Source: Bradyrhizobium sp. Arg816 | GTDB taxonomy: Bacteria; Pseudomonadota; Alphaproteobacteria; Rhizobiales; Xanthobacteraceae | DNA: 64,000 nt | Assembly (NCBI RefSeq): GCF_029989365.1 | Contig: NZ_JAPRAQ010000001.1 | Location: 682,001-746,000, forward strand | Direction of reading: 5' to 3' | Part shown: positions 1 to 8,817 of the stretch, piece by piece | Numbering within the stretch: position 1 is the first letter of the stretch | How the letters are laid out: every line of letters begins with the position of its first letter | Made by a program: the position numbers and the translations under genes | The notes under the pieces: generated by a model | Told to the model about the DNA's origin: nothing | Databases searched by the model: none | What the model saw: the letters and a program-made list of their open reading frames with translations, nothing else

Positions 1-541
1 TCGGATCGGCCATCAGCGCAGCCTTGGACTCGGCCGCGCCGACGAAGCCGACCGGGCAACCGATGATCGCCGCAGGGCGCGGGCAGCCCGGGTCCTCGAG
101 CATGTTGAGGAGATGAAACAGCGCGGTTGGCGCGTTACCGATCGCAACGATTGCGCCGTCGAGATGCGGTCGCCACAACTCCAGCGCCGCAGCCGACCGC
201 GTGTTGCGCATGGACTGCGCGAGCGCGGGAACGGCCTCGTCGCCGAGCGTGCAGATCACGGCATTGGCCGCCGGCAGTCTCGCGCGCGTAATTCCTTCGG
301 AGACCATGCGCGCGTCGCACAGAATCGGCGCGCCTCTCTGCAAGGCCGCGCGCGCAGCAGTCGCCATGCCTGATGTGAAGCGGATATGCGCCTCGAGGCC
401 CACCATGCCGGCGGCGTGGATCATCCGCACCACCACCTGCTCCTCATCCGGCGTAAAGCGGGCAAGATCGGCCTCGGCCCGGATGGTCGCGAAGGATTGT
501 CGGTAGATCGCCGCGCCATCGGTCTCGTAAGTGTGCGGCAT
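1..541 (-). CDS. cobH: Precorrin-8X methylmutase CobH (3' end beyond window)
   Basis: Moves a methyl group from C-11 to C-12 of the corrin ring, turning precorrin-8X into hydrogenobyrinic acid in aerobic B12 synthesis; cytoplasmic. The translated start is MPHTYETDGAAIYRQSF and the last visible part contains GFVGAAESKAAL, a typical CobH segment. About 180 residues are visible against roughly 210 in the family, so only the C-terminus is missing, cut by the window edge. The ATG at 541 shares one base with the cobG stop (TGATG), so it is translationally coupled to cobG and belongs to the riboswitch-headed operon. Identity is quite sure. Confidence 0.93.
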   Translation of the reverse strand, partial: MPHTYETDGAAIYRQSFATIRAEADLARFTPDEEQVVVRMIHAAGMVGLEAHIRFTSGMATAARAALQRGAPILCDARMVSEGITRARLPAANAVICTLGDEAVPALAQSMRNTRSAAALELWRPHLDGAIVAIGNAPTALFHLLNMLEDPGCPRPAAIIGCPVGFVGAAESKAALMADP

Positions 542-1704
542 CAGTGTCCTCCGACCAGGATGGAGGGATCGCTGACGATGTCGGCACCGTTGAGGCCGCG
601 CAGGACCGGCTCGTCGCGGGTCGAGCCGTCGCGGACGAGATCGAATCCGGCGCTGGTCGCAATCAGCGTCACCGCGGACGCGCCGGAACGCGCGCAGCCC
701 TTGGCGCAGCCGGAGACGTGAAGGCGCGTATCGAGGCCGATGCGCGGCGCAAGCGCCGCAGCCAGCGCGCGGGTGTCGGCATGCGCCTCGCGGCAACGCG
801 GGGCGCCGCTACAGGCGATCACGCGCAACGCCGGATCGTAAGGCTCGGTGATGAGGCCTGCCCCGCTCGGCATCTCACGCTTGCCCTCGCTCAGCACCAT
901 CCGCCATGGCGTCATGCGCAGCGCATGTCCGCAACCGGAAAATTGATGCAGCGTCGTGTGCAGCATCTGCCCGAACGCGACGCCGACCAGGGCGCCATGC
1001 GGATAATGCCCGGGTCGCGACGCGGCCATGACCGGAGCGGGCTCGGTTTCGCCGCTCAACGACTCCGGCAATACCGCGCCGGCCGCGATATGGGCTGCCA
1101 TGCGCCCACGCCCGCCCGTCGCGCCGCCGGACGTGATGAACCAGTTCGCGAGCGCGAGCGCCGTGCTTACGGCCTCTCCGCGTCCGACCGAGCGGCCGAG
1201 CCTTGCACCATCGGCCCGCACCAGGAGCCGGCCGCCGCGATCGCGTTCGATGCGCACATCGGCGGAATCGCCGGCGAGTACGCGCGACTTTCCATCGTCG
1301 ATGGCGAAGCCGAACTTTGTGGGAAGATCGAGCGCGCTGTCCGCGAGCGCTTCTTCAAGCTCCGCGGCGAGCGCCTGCGTCTCGTCACCGCTGTTCCAGA
1401 ACGGCGTCACCAAAATGTTGCGCCGGGCTTCGATGTCGGTATCGGGGTCGAGCAGCCGCAGTAACGCGAGTCCATCGAGCAGCCGGCGATGGCCCTGTTC
1501 GCTGACCCCCCTGATCTGGAGGTTGGCGCGGCTCGTCACATCGATGAGGCCGTTGCCGTAGCGTTCGGCGAGTTCGGCAAGCCCGGCGACCTGTGCAGCT
1601 TCGAGCCGCCCGCCGAACGGGCGTATGCGAACCACGAGCCCGTCGCCCGATTGCATCGGGCGCAACGCGCCGGGACACCAGCCCTTGATCGCGGCCGCGC
1701 TCAT
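541..1704 (-). CDS. cobG: Precorrin-3B synthase CobG
   Basis: Oxygen-dependent conversion of precorrin-3A to precorrin-3B, the ring-contraction set-up step that marks the aerobic B12 route. The 387-residue protein is built like half a sulfite/nitrite reductase: a ferredoxin-like half-domain at the N-terminus and a C-terminal cluster region with the two cysteine pairs CSGAPRC and CAKGC expected to hold a [4Fe-4S] centre. The gene overlaps cobN by four bases upstream and cobH by one base downstream. Its presence indicates the organism makes B12 by the oxygen-requiring pathway, in agreement with CobN downstream in the pathway. Confidence 0.93.
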   Translation of the reverse strand: MSAAAIKGWCPGALRPMQSGDGLVVRIRPFGGRLEAAQVAGLAELAERYGNGLIDVTSRANLQIRGVSEQGHRRLLDGLALLRLLDPDTDIEARRNILVTPFWNSGDETQALAAELEEALADSALDLPTKFGFAIDDGKSRVLAGDSADVRIERDRGGRLLVRADGARLGRSVGRGEAVSTALALANWFITSGGATGGRGRMAAHIAAGAVLPESLSGETEPAPVMAASRPGHYPHGALVGVAFGQMLHTTLHQFSGCGHALRMTPWRMVLSEGKREMPSGAGLITEPYDPALRVIACSGAPRCREAHADTRALAAALAPRIGLDTRLHVSGCAKGCARSGASAVTLIATSAGFDLVRDGSTRDEPVLRGLNGADIVSDPSILVGGH

Positions 1705-4700
1705 GACGCCTCCTTCAGCGCAGCCGCGATCGAATTGCGGCGCGTTCGCCAGAGCGAGGCTTCGTGCAGGCGCGTGAAGCAGGTCTCCATCGCGGCGAGC
1801 GCCGCCGGATTCTCGCGGGCCATGAAGGTGCGGACGTCGGCGTCGCCGAGCGTCGCGTCATAATAGAGATCGAACAGGTGCGGCGGAACGGCGCCGGCCA
1901 GATGCGCGAAGGCGGCCATGTGCTCCAGCGTCGCGGTGATCTCGGCGGCGCCGCGAAAACCGTGCCGCATCATGCCGGCGATCCAGGCCGGATTGGCCGC
2001 GCGCGCGCGGACCACGCGCGAGATTTCCTCGGTCAGCGTCCGCGCGTGCGGCTGCTCGGGTCGCGTCGTGTCAAGATGATAGAGCGATGGTCCCGCCGCG
2101 CCGAGATGTGCGGCGGCCGCAGCGATACCGGCTTCATGCGCGGCGTAGTCGGCGGCGAGCAAAAGATCCGTTTCCGGCAAGTCCTGGACATGCACGAAAG
2201 CATCGGCGGATGCGAGCCGCGTCTCGATGCCGGCCCGATCCGGCTGCATCGCACCGTCCGCCGAGAACGCCCAGGACGATGCCGACAGCCAGGCCTCGCC
2301 GGCGGCATCACGCGTCTCGGGCGTGAAGGCATCCGGGATCGCGGACAGGCCGACGCCGTATTGCCCGGGACGCGGCGCGAACACACGCGAGGCGCGGTGG
2401 CGATAGGGGTTCTCGTCGCCCTCCTCCTCGCGGCTCGCGAGCGCCTCGGCGGCAGCCTCGAACAATTGCGCAAGGCCGGAGAAGACATCGCGAAACAGGC
2501 CCGACACGCGCAGCGTGACGTCGATGCGGGGGCGGCCGAGCTCGGCCGGCGCGATGATGTCGTAGCCGGTGACGCGGCCAGAGGCGTGATCCCAGCGCGG
2601 CGCAAGGCCGGCGAGATGCAGCGCCATGGCAAACTCCTCGCCGGCGGTCCGCATCGTCGCAGAGCCCCAGAGATCAACCACGAGGCCTTTCGGCCAGTCG
2701 CCGTGATCCTGCAGATGGCGCCGCAGCAGCTCTTCCGCGAGCTTGATGCCTTGCGCATGCGCCGACGGCGTCGGCACCGCGCGCGGATCGACGGCAAAGA
2801 GATTGCGCCCGGTCGGCAGCACGTCCTGGCGCCCGCGATACGGCGAGCCCGACGGCCCCGGCGCAACACGCTGCCCCGCCAGGGCGGAACGCAACGCATC
2901 GCGCTCCGCATCGGCGCAGGCGCCGCGGCCGAACACGTGCAACCCGTCGCCGAACTGGCTCTCCTTGAGATCGCAGACGAAGCGATCGATCCGCGGGATC
3001 GCTTCCGCCGCTGCAGCCGATGCATCCAGACCAAGATCGTCTTCGAGCCCTGCCGCACGCGCTTCGTCGCGGATCGCAGAAATCAGGCGCTGACGTCGGG
3101 CCGGGTCGAGACCATCGGCGGTCGAGTATTCGTCCAGGAGACGTTCGAGCCGGCGCAGGCCTTCCGGCACCGCGGATTGTTCCAGCGGCGGCGGCAGATG
3201 GCCGATGGTGACGGCCCCTAAGCGCCGCTTGGCCTGCGCGGCCTCGCCGGGATCATTGACGATGAAGGGATAGATGACAGGGAGATCGCCGATCAGCGCT
3301 TCGGGCCAGCACGCGGATGACAGCGCCACGGATTTTCCGGGCAGCCATTCCAGCGTGCCGTGCGCACCCATGTGCACCACGGCGTCACAACCCTGCTGCC
3401 GGAGCCAAAGATAGAACGCGACATAGGCGTGGCACGGCGTGCGGGCGAGATCGTGATAGTCGACATCGCGCGTGGCCGCGTCGCTGCGCTCCGGCTGAAC
3501 CGCGATGATCGATTGGCCGCATCGGATCGCAGCGAAATGGAACGCGCCGTCGGGGCAGCTTGGATCGATCTCCGGCGCGCCCCAGGCTTGCGCGAGATCA
3601 TCCTGCAAGACTTGCGGGAGACGCGAGAGCGCGGCGCGGTAATCGGCGACGCCCCAAGTCAAGTTCTGCTTGAGCAGCGTCTCGCCGAGCGCCTGAACCG
3701 GCGCGACATCGAAGCCGGCCTCCGTCAGATCGGACAACAGCGCCTCGACCGACGCCAGCGCATCGAGACCAACCGCATGCGCGATCTGATGCGGACGGCC
3801 CGGGTAGTTCGAGAGCACGAGCGCCACCCGCTTCCCGGCGGCTGGCGTCTCCGCGAGGCGCCGCCAGGCCGCGACCCGCGCGGCGACGGCCTTGACGCGC
3901 TCCTCATCCGGCCGGTGTGCCAAATGCGAAAATTGCAGATCGGGATCGCGCTCCGCGGCCGATTTGAAGCTCACGACGCCCGCGAACAGGCGGCCGTCGA
4001 CCTCCGGCAGCACCACATGCATCGCGAGATCGCCGGGCGACAGGCCGCGCAGCGATTCCGCCCAGTCCTCGCGACGTGCCGATGAGAGCGCGACCTGGAA
4101 GACGGGACACGATGCCGCATCGAACGGTGTCGTGCCATCGTCGCCCATCGCCGAGAACGCCGTCGCGTTGACGATCGCGGCCGGAGGATTCGTCGCGAAA
4201 TACGTCCGCAGCCAATCCGCGACACCCGCGCCCTTCAGCGAGGTGACGAACACGCCATATGCGTCAAAGCCGCGCTCGCGCAGCGCTGCGATCAGAGCAT
4301 CGACCGGCCCGGTATCCGCGGCGGTGAGATAGGAACGATAGAAGGTGACGAGCGCGAGCGGCTTTCCCTCGCCTGCCATCGGCGCAGCAATGACGCCGCG
4401 CGCGGGATCGTAAAAGCCCATCTCAGGCACGTTCATCTCGCCGACGACCGGGCCTGCGTAGAGGCCCGAGGCCAGCGCGAGCTGCGCGATCGCGGCTTGG
4501 GCTGCAACGGGACCGCCGGTGTCGCAGAGCACCTTGAGCCGGCGCAGCGTCGAAACCGGAAGGGTCGAGTAGCCATCGAGCCGCGAATCGTCGCGGCCGT
4601 CGGCCGGCAGCACGGCCAGCACGATGTTGCGGTCCTTCGCGAGCTGCTGCAGGGCCGCGAGCCCGTACTGCCAATAGGATTCACCGCCGATCAGGCGCAC

Positions 4701-4949
4701 CAGGATGCCGCGTGCCTGCGACAGCGTGCGCTCGATATAGGTGTCGACCGACAACGGATGACGCAGCTCTGCGAGATTGGCGAGCCGCAGCGACGGCAGG
4801 CTGTTGCGGCCGCGCAGCCAGCCGGCCGCGAACGCGGCAAGGTCGGAATCCGAATACGAGAGCACCACGAGATCGGCCGGGTCCTGGCCGATGTCCCTTG
4901 GCGTCGCGGTCTCCTCGAGACCGCGGCTCTCGCGGAAGACGACGTGCAT
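1701..4949 (-). CDS. cobN: Cobaltochelatase large subunit CobN
   Basis: Large subunit of the ATP-dependent CobNST cobaltochelatase, which inserts Co2+ into hydrogenobyrinic acid a,c-diamide; cytoplasmic. Family segments are visible, for example a central VHMGAHGTLEWLPGKSVAL and HLDTTRPEQPHARTL near the C-terminus. At 1082 residues it is shorter than the roughly 1270 residues I recall for the Pseudomonas denitrificans enzyme; no frame break is visible, so this seems to be a natural short form. The ATG at 4949 shares one base with the cobW stop. The partner AAA+ subunits CobS and CobT (cobaltochelatase sense) are not in this window. Confidence 0.95.
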   Translation of the reverse strand: MHVVFRESRGLEETATPRDIGQDPADLVVLSYSDSDLAAFAAGWLRGRNSLPSLRLANLAELRHPLSVDTYIERTLSQARGILVRLIGGESYWQYGLAALQQLAKDRNIVLAVLPADGRDDSRLDGYSTLPVSTLRRLKVLCDTGGPVAAQAAIAQLALASGLYAGPVVGEMNVPEMGFYDPARGVIAAPMAGEGKPLALVTFYRSYLTAADTGPVDALIAALRERGFDAYGVFVTSLKGAGVADWLRTYFATNPPAAIVNATAFSAMGDDGTTPFDAASCPVFQVALSSARREDWAESLRGLSPGDLAMHVVLPEVDGRLFAGVVSFKSAAERDPDLQFSHLAHRPDEERVKAVAARVAAWRRLAETPAAGKRVALVLSNYPGRPHQIAHAVGLDALASVEALLSDLTEAGFDVAPVQALGETLLKQNLTWGVADYRAALSRLPQVLQDDLAQAWGAPEIDPSCPDGAFHFAAIRCGQSIIAVQPERSDAATRDVDYHDLARTPCHAYVAFYLWLRQQGCDAVVHMGAHGTLEWLPGKSVALSSACWPEALIGDLPVIYPFIVNDPGEAAQAKRRLGAVTIGHLPPPLEQSAVPEGLRRLERLLDEYSTADGLDPARRQRLISAIRDEARAAGLEDDLGLDASAAAAEAIPRIDRFVCDLKESQFGDGLHVFGRGACADAERDALRSALAGQRVAPGPSGSPYRGRQDVLPTGRNLFAVDPRAVPTPSAHAQGIKLAEELLRRHLQDHGDWPKGLVVDLWGSATMRTAGEEFAMALHLAGLAPRWDHASGRVTGYDIIAPAELGRPRIDVTLRVSGLFRDVFSGLAQLFEAAAEALASREEEGDENPYRHRASRVFAPRPGQYGVGLSAIPDAFTPETRDAAGEAWLSASSWAFSADGAMQPDRAGIETRLASADAFVHVQDLPETDLLLAADYAAHEAGIAAAAAHLGAAGPSLYHLDTTRPEQPHARTLTEEISRVVRARAANPAWIAGMMRHGFRGAAEITATLEHMAAFAHLAGAVPPHLFDLYYDATLGDADVRTFMARENPAALAAMETCFTRLHEASLWRTRRNSIAAALKEAS

Positions 4950-5998
4950 CAGATACCAGATCCCAAGAGACCAAGTCCTGCCTTGATCGCGGCCTCGTCG
5001 ATATCGCCGTGCTCGCCGATCACGACGAGCTTTGACTGCCTGTGACCTGCGCCCCAGGGCTTGTCGAACTGGTGGCGCACGCGTTCGCCGACCGCTTGCA
5101 GCAACAGGCGCATCGGCTTGCCCGCAACCGCGATATAGCCCTTGACGCGCAGCACGTTCTGCTCGCGCGAAAGACGCTGCACCGACGCGACCAGTGCGTC
5201 GATGTCGCTGACCTCCGGAAGATCGATCACGACGGAGGCGAAATCGTCGTGCTCGTGATCCTCCTCGCCGTCGTGATGCGAGGGGCGCGCGGCGAGATCG
5301 TTCTCTGCGGCAGCGCCGAGGCCGAGGATGACACGCGCATCGATCGCGCCATCGGTGACGGATAGCATCGGCACCCGGCGCGGCATCTCGGCGGTGATGG
5401 CGGCCTTGGCGGCTTCGATCCCTGCCGCGCCCGCAAGATCGGCCTTGGTCAGCAGCACGATGTCGGCGCAGGCGATCTGGTCCTCGAACACTTCCGACAG
5501 CGGCGTCTCGTGATCGAGATTTTCATCCGCGGCGCACTGCGCCTCCACCGCAGCCGGGTCCGGCGCAAAACGGCCGGCGGCAACAGCCTCGGCATCGGCC
5601 AGCGCGATCACGCCGTCGACCGTGATGCGCGAACGGATCTCCGGCCAGTCGAACGCCTTCAGGAGTGGCTTCGGCAACGCAAGCCCCGAGGTCTCGATCA
5701 GGATGTGATCGGGCCGCACCGGCCGCGCCAGGAGCTTTTCCATGGTTGGAATGAAATCGTCCGCAACGGTGCAGCAGATGCAGCCATTGGCGAGCTCGAC
5801 GATGTTCTCCTCCGGGCAATTCGCATCGGCGCAGGATTTCAGGATCTCGCCGTCGACACCTTCGCTGCCGAACTCGTTGACGAGCACGGCGAGCTTCTTG
5901 CCGTCAGGGTTTGCGAGCAGATGCTGGATCAGCGTGGTCTTGCCGGAGCCGAGAAAACCCGTGACCACCGTCACAGGGACTTTTGCGAGCGAGTTCAT
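4949..5998 (-). CDS. cobW: CobW, P-loop GTPase metallochaperone
   Basis: G3E-family GTPase thought to deliver cobalt for the chelatase step. The 349-residue protein has the P-loop FLGSGKTT at residues 15-22, the metal-binding CICC at 73-76 and a His/Asp/Glu-rich stretch (HHDGEEDHEHDD) before the C-terminal CobW_C domain. I start it at 5998 (MNSLAKVPV) and not at the in-frame start 231 bases upstream, because the longer form would run through the whole preceding gene and gives Arg/Pro-rich noise. The ATG overlaps the DUF1636 stop by four bases and the stop overlaps the cobN start by one base, consistent with a chaperone made together with its chelatase. Confidence 0.95.
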   Translation of the reverse strand: MNSLAKVPVTVVTGFLGSGKTTLIQHLLANPDGKKLAVLVNEFGSEGVDGEILKSCADANCPEENIVELANGCICCTVADDFIPTMEKLLARPVRPDHILIETSGLALPKPLLKAFDWPEIRSRITVDGVIALADAEAVAAGRFAPDPAAVEAQCAADENLDHETPLSEVFEDQIACADIVLLTKADLAGAAGIEAAKAAITAEMPRRVPMLSVTDGAIDARVILGLGAAAENDLAARPSHHDGEEDHEHDDFASVVIDLPEVSDIDALVASVQRLSREQNVLRVKGYIAVAGKPMRLLLQAVGERVRHQFDKPWGAGHRQSKLVVIGEHGDIDEAAIKAGLGLLGSGI

Positions 5999-6369
5999 TC
6001 GGCGGCCTCCGGCAACACGGCAATGGGGGGAATGCGGGCAAGCGACTGCTTGCGGAAGATTTCGGGACGGCTGCGCCAGGGCACGAGGCCATCGGGCGCG
6101 GCGGCATAGGCCGCAGCACCCGCGACCACGTCGCTCGCATGGGCCTCTGACAGACGGCCATAGACATAGGACCAGCGGCCGGGCGCGCTGAGCGCAACCG
6201 AGCAGCCCTGGCTGCATGCCGACAGGCATTCGACGGGAACCACATTGACGCCCTCGGGCACGCCGGCGTCGAGGATCGCACCATGCAGGCGCTTGCCGGG
6301 CGTCGTCTCACCCTCGTCGAGCGTCTGGCCGGCACGGCAGGTAATACAGACGTGAAGTGTGACGGTCAT
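5995..6369 (-). CDS. DUF1636 ferredoxin-like metal-binding protein
   Basis: A 124-residue small cytoplasmic protein of the DUF1636 (COG5469) type, commonly found beside cobW. Five cysteines are seen at residues 8, 11, 48, 52 and 56 (CITC and CLSACSQGC), a spacing like thioredoxin-fold [2Fe-2S] ferredoxins, so it may bind an iron-sulfur cluster or cobalt. Its biochemical role is not established to my knowledge. It is the first gene after the cobalamin riboswitch, so it should be the most tightly B12-repressed gene of the operon. Start at 6369 (MTVTLHVCITC) chosen since the upstream in-frame extension runs back toward the riboswitch and lacks family character. Confidence 0.85.
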   Translation of the reverse strand: MTVTLHVCITCRAGQTLDEGETTPGKRLHGAILDAGVPEGVNVVPVECLSACSQGCSVALSAPGRWSYVYGRLSEAHASDVVAGAAAYAAAPDGLVPWRSRPEIFRKQSLARIPPIAVLPEAAE

Positions 6370-6481
6370 CGCCTCTTCCAGGATAAACAGCGGGAGGCGA
6401 AGAGGCACACGGACCATTCCCCCGAAGGTCCGTTTCCCCGTCGCGGAACACCCCGTCCGCCGGTCCAAAACTCGTCCGCGC

Positions 6482-6672
6482 TGGCAGGTCTCCCGGCTTG
6501 CGGAGCAGGGCTTTTGGCCCTTCGATCCCCGCCTTCCCGATCCCCTGGGGGATCAGTGGCTTCGGGCATCTCTCCGGTCACGGTCGCGGGGGCGGCTGCA
6601 GTTTGGACCCGAATCTTGTCGATTCGGACCCTATCGCATTCCCTCTTCGCCTGTCATAGGACAGGAACCAAC
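6482..6672 (-). ncRNA. Cobalamin riboswitch
   Basis: Read on the minus strand the leader carries the expected conserved blocks in order: a GGGAATGCGATAGGGT-type block near 6631-6646, CCCCGCGACCGTGACC (6576-6591, the B12-box CCCCGC-N-ACTGT region), AGCCACTG (6554-6561) and GCCGGGAGACCTGCC ending at 6483. The aptamer ends about 110 bases before the DUF1636 start, leaving room for an expression platform; I did not find an obvious terminator, and a structure prediction is needed to tell transcriptional from translational control. It is expected to shut off DUF1636-cobW-cobN-cobG-cobH when adenosylcobalamin is plentiful. Confidence 0.93.
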
Positions 6673-6680
6673 GCCGGGCC

Positions 6681-6709
6681 ACCATTTGCCCCCGGCCGCC
6701 TCTTGTCAA
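6681..6709 (-). promoter_or_regulatory. Candidate promoter of the riboswitch operon
   Basis: On the minus strand a perfect TTGACA (6709-6704) is followed after 16 or 17 bases by AAATGG/AATGGT (6687-6681). Transcription would start near 6674, just before the first aptamer block. The -35 fits well, the -10 poorly, as is common in high-GC alphaproteobacteria. It lies only about 20 bases from the divergent cobO start codon. Confidence 0.5.
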
Positions 6710-6727
6710 GCCGAAGGACCAGGTCCG

Positions 6728-7363
6728 ATGACGCCTGAACCGGATACCCAAACGGCCGAGGAAACCGACGCCCGCCACGCCGCGAAAATGGCGAAAATCA
6801 AGGTCGCCCGCGACAAGATCATGGCGACCAAGAGCGGCGAGAAGGGCCTCATCATCGTCCACACCGGCGCCGGCAAGGGCAAGTCCTCCTCCGCCTTCGG
6901 CATGATCGTCCGCTGTGTCGCCCATGGCTTCCCCTGCGCGGTCGTGCAGTTCATCAAGGGCGCCTGGGACACCGGCGAGCGGCGCCTGCTCACCGGCCAT
7001 TTCGGCGAGCTCTGCCAGTTCCATGCGATGGGCGAAGGTTTCACCTGGGAGACGCAGGACCGCGCCCGCGACATCGCCGCAGCGCAGGCCGGCTGGGCGA
7101 AGGCCAAGGAGCTGATATCAGATTCCAATCTGCGCATGGTCGTGCTCGACGAGATCAACATCGCGCTGCGCTACGACTATCTCGACATCGCCGAGGTCGT
7201 CGAGTTCCTGAAAACGCAGAAGCCGCCGATGACGCATGTCGTGCTCACCGGGCGCAACGCCAAGGACGAGCTGATCGAGATCGCCGATCTCGTCACCGAG
7301 ATGACGCTGGTCAAGCACCCCTTCCGCTCCGGCATCAAGGCCCAGGCCGGCGTCGAGTTCTGA
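6728..7363 (+). CDS. cobO: Cob(I)alamin adenosyltransferase CobO (BtuR/CobA type)
   Basis: Transfers the 5'-deoxyadenosyl group of ATP to the reduced cobalt of the corrinoid. The 211-residue protein shows the P-loop TGAGKGKS at residues 46-53, the segment [10 protein letters not shown] and the C-terminal [16 protein letters not shown] typical of the CobA/CobO/BtuR family. I start at 6728 ([12 protein letters not shown]); the reading frame is open back to 6359, but that part is antisense to the riboswitch and not protein-like. An AGGACCAGG sequence precedes the start. Five bases separate it from cobQ, so the two form an operon; no riboswitch is seen on this strand. Confidence 0.95.
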   Translation: MTPEPDTQTAEETDARHAAKMAKIKVARDKIMATKSGEKGLIIVHTGAGKGKSSSAFGMIVRCVAHGFPCAVVQFIKGAWDTGERRLLTGHFGELCQFHAMGEGFTWETQDRARDIAAAQAGWAKAKELISDSNLRMVVLDEINIALRYDYLDIAEVVEFLKTQKPPMTHVVLTGRNAKDELIEIADLVTEMTLVKHPFRSGIKAQAGVEF

Positions 7364-7368
7364 ATTCG

Positions 7369-8817
7369 ATGGCGCGCGCATTGATGATCCAGGGGGCCGG
7401 CTCGGACGTGGGCAAATCGCTCATCGTCGCCGGCCTCGCCCGCGCCTTCACGCGGCGCGGCCTGCGCGTGCTGCCCTTCAAGCCGCAGAACATGTCGAAC
7501 AACGCGGCCGTCACTGTCGACGGCGGCGAGATCGGTCGCGCGCAGGCGCTTCAGGCGCTGGCCGCCGGCGTCGAGCCGCACACCGACATGAACCCGGTGC
7601 TGCTGAAGCCGGAGACCGACGTCGGCGCACAAATCATCGTCCAGGGAAAGCGCATCGCGACCGCGCGGGCGCGTGAATATGGGGCGATGAAGCCCTCGCT
7701 GATGGGCGCGGTGCTGGAGAGTTTCGAGCGGCTGAAGGCACGCTCTGATCTGGTGCTGGTGGAAGGCGCCGGCAGCCCGGCCGAAGTGAACCTGCGCAAG
7801 GCCGACATCGCCAATATGGGCTTTGCGCGCAAGGCCGACGTGCCGGTCGTGCTGGTCGGCGACATCGACCGTGGCGGCGTCATCGCCCAGCTCGTCGGCA
7901 TCAAGACGGTGATCGACCCCGACGATGCCGCGATGATCGAGGGTTTTGTCATCAACAAGTTCCGCGGCGACCCCTCGCTGTTCGATGACGGCTACAAGCT
8001 GATCGAGCAGAAGACCGCGTGGCGCGGCCTTGGCGTGCTGCCCTGGTTCGCGCGCGCCGGCGAGCTGCCGGCCGAGGACGCGCTGGGCCTGAGCGATGCG
8101 CGCAAGCCGGGCCAGTGCAAGATCGCCTGCCTCGCGCTGTCGCGGATCGCCAATTTCGATGATCTCGATCCGCTGAAGCTCGAGCCTGGCGTCGATCTCG
8201 TGATGGTGCGCCCCGGCGAAGCCATCCCCGGCGATATCAGCCTCGTCATCATCCCCGGCTCCAAATCCACCCGCGGCGATCTCGCCTTCCTGCGCGCGCA
8301 GGGCTGGGACATCGATCTCCTGGCGCATCACCGCCGCGGCGGCCATGTGCTTGGCCTCTGCGGCGGCTATCAGATGCTCGGGCGCAGCGTGGCCGACCCT
8401 GACGGCATCGAAGGCCCTGCCGGCGACACGCCGGGTCTCGGACTTCTGGATGTTGAGACAATGATGAGCCCGCAGAAGACGCTGACGCGCGTCGCGGCCG
8501 TGCACGCCGCCACGGACCAGCCGATCGAGGCCTACGAGATCCACATTGGCCGCACCGACGGGCCGGATCGCGCGCGCCCGTTTGCGAAGCTGAACGGCGG
8601 GCCCGAAGGCGCGATCTCGCGCGATGGCCGCGTGCAGGGCAGCTATCTGCACGGCCTGTTCACGTCGGACGATTTCCGCAAGGCGTATCTCGCAAAGCTC
8701 GATATTCCCGCCGGCGACGAGCCTTATCATGCCAGGGTCGAGAGCGCGCTCGATGCCCTCGCGGATCATATCGAACAGCATCTCGACGTCGAAGGCCTGC
8801 TCGCGCTAGCGCGCTAG
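7369..8817 (+). CDS. cobQ: Cobyric acid synthase CobQ
   Basis: Glutamine-dependent amidation of the b, d, e and g carboxylates of adenosylcobyrinic acid a,c-diamide. The 482-residue protein has an N-terminal dethiobiotin-synthetase-like ATPase domain beginning [20 protein letters not shown] and a C-terminal class I glutamine amidotransferase domain with the nucleophile Cys331 in [10 protein letters not shown]. Family length is normal. It follows cobO after five bases. Its TAG stop lies within an 18-base perfect palindrome shared with the convergent cobC stop, so the two genes overlap tail to tail by 12 bases. Confidence 0.96.
   Translation: MARALMIQGAGSDVGKSLIVAGLARAFTRRGLRVLPFKPQNMSNNAAVTVDGGEIGRAQALQALAAGVEPHTDMNPVLLKPETDVGAQIIVQGKRIATARAREYGAMKPSLMGAVLESFERLKARSDLVLVEGAGSPAEVNLRKADIANMGFARKADVPVVLVGDIDRGGVIAQLVGIKTVIDPDDAAMIEGFVINKFRGDPSLFDDGYKLIEQKTAWRGLGVLPWFARAGELPAEDALGLSDARKPGQCKIACLALSRIANFDDLDPLKLEPGVDLVMVRPGEAIPGDISLVIIPGSKSTRGDLAFLRAQGWDIDLLAHHRRGGHVLGLCGGYQMLGRSVADPDGIEGPAGDTPGLGLLDVETMMSPQKTLTRVAAVHAATDQPIEAYEIHIGRTDGPDRARPFAKLNGGPEGAISRDGRVQGSYLHGLFTSDDFRKAYLAKLDIPAGDEPYHARVESALDALADHIEQHLDVEGLLALAR

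Noticed and set aside
5999..6229. Upstream extension of cobW
   Set aside because: Runs through the DUF1636 gene; the P-loop lies correctly placed with the start at 5998.
6359..6727. Upstream extension of cobO
   Set aside because: The frame is open only because it crosses the antisense of the riboswitch; homologues start near 6728.
7177..8781. 534-codon open frame on the minus strand
   Set aside because: Antisense to cobO and cobQ; no recognisable protein features.
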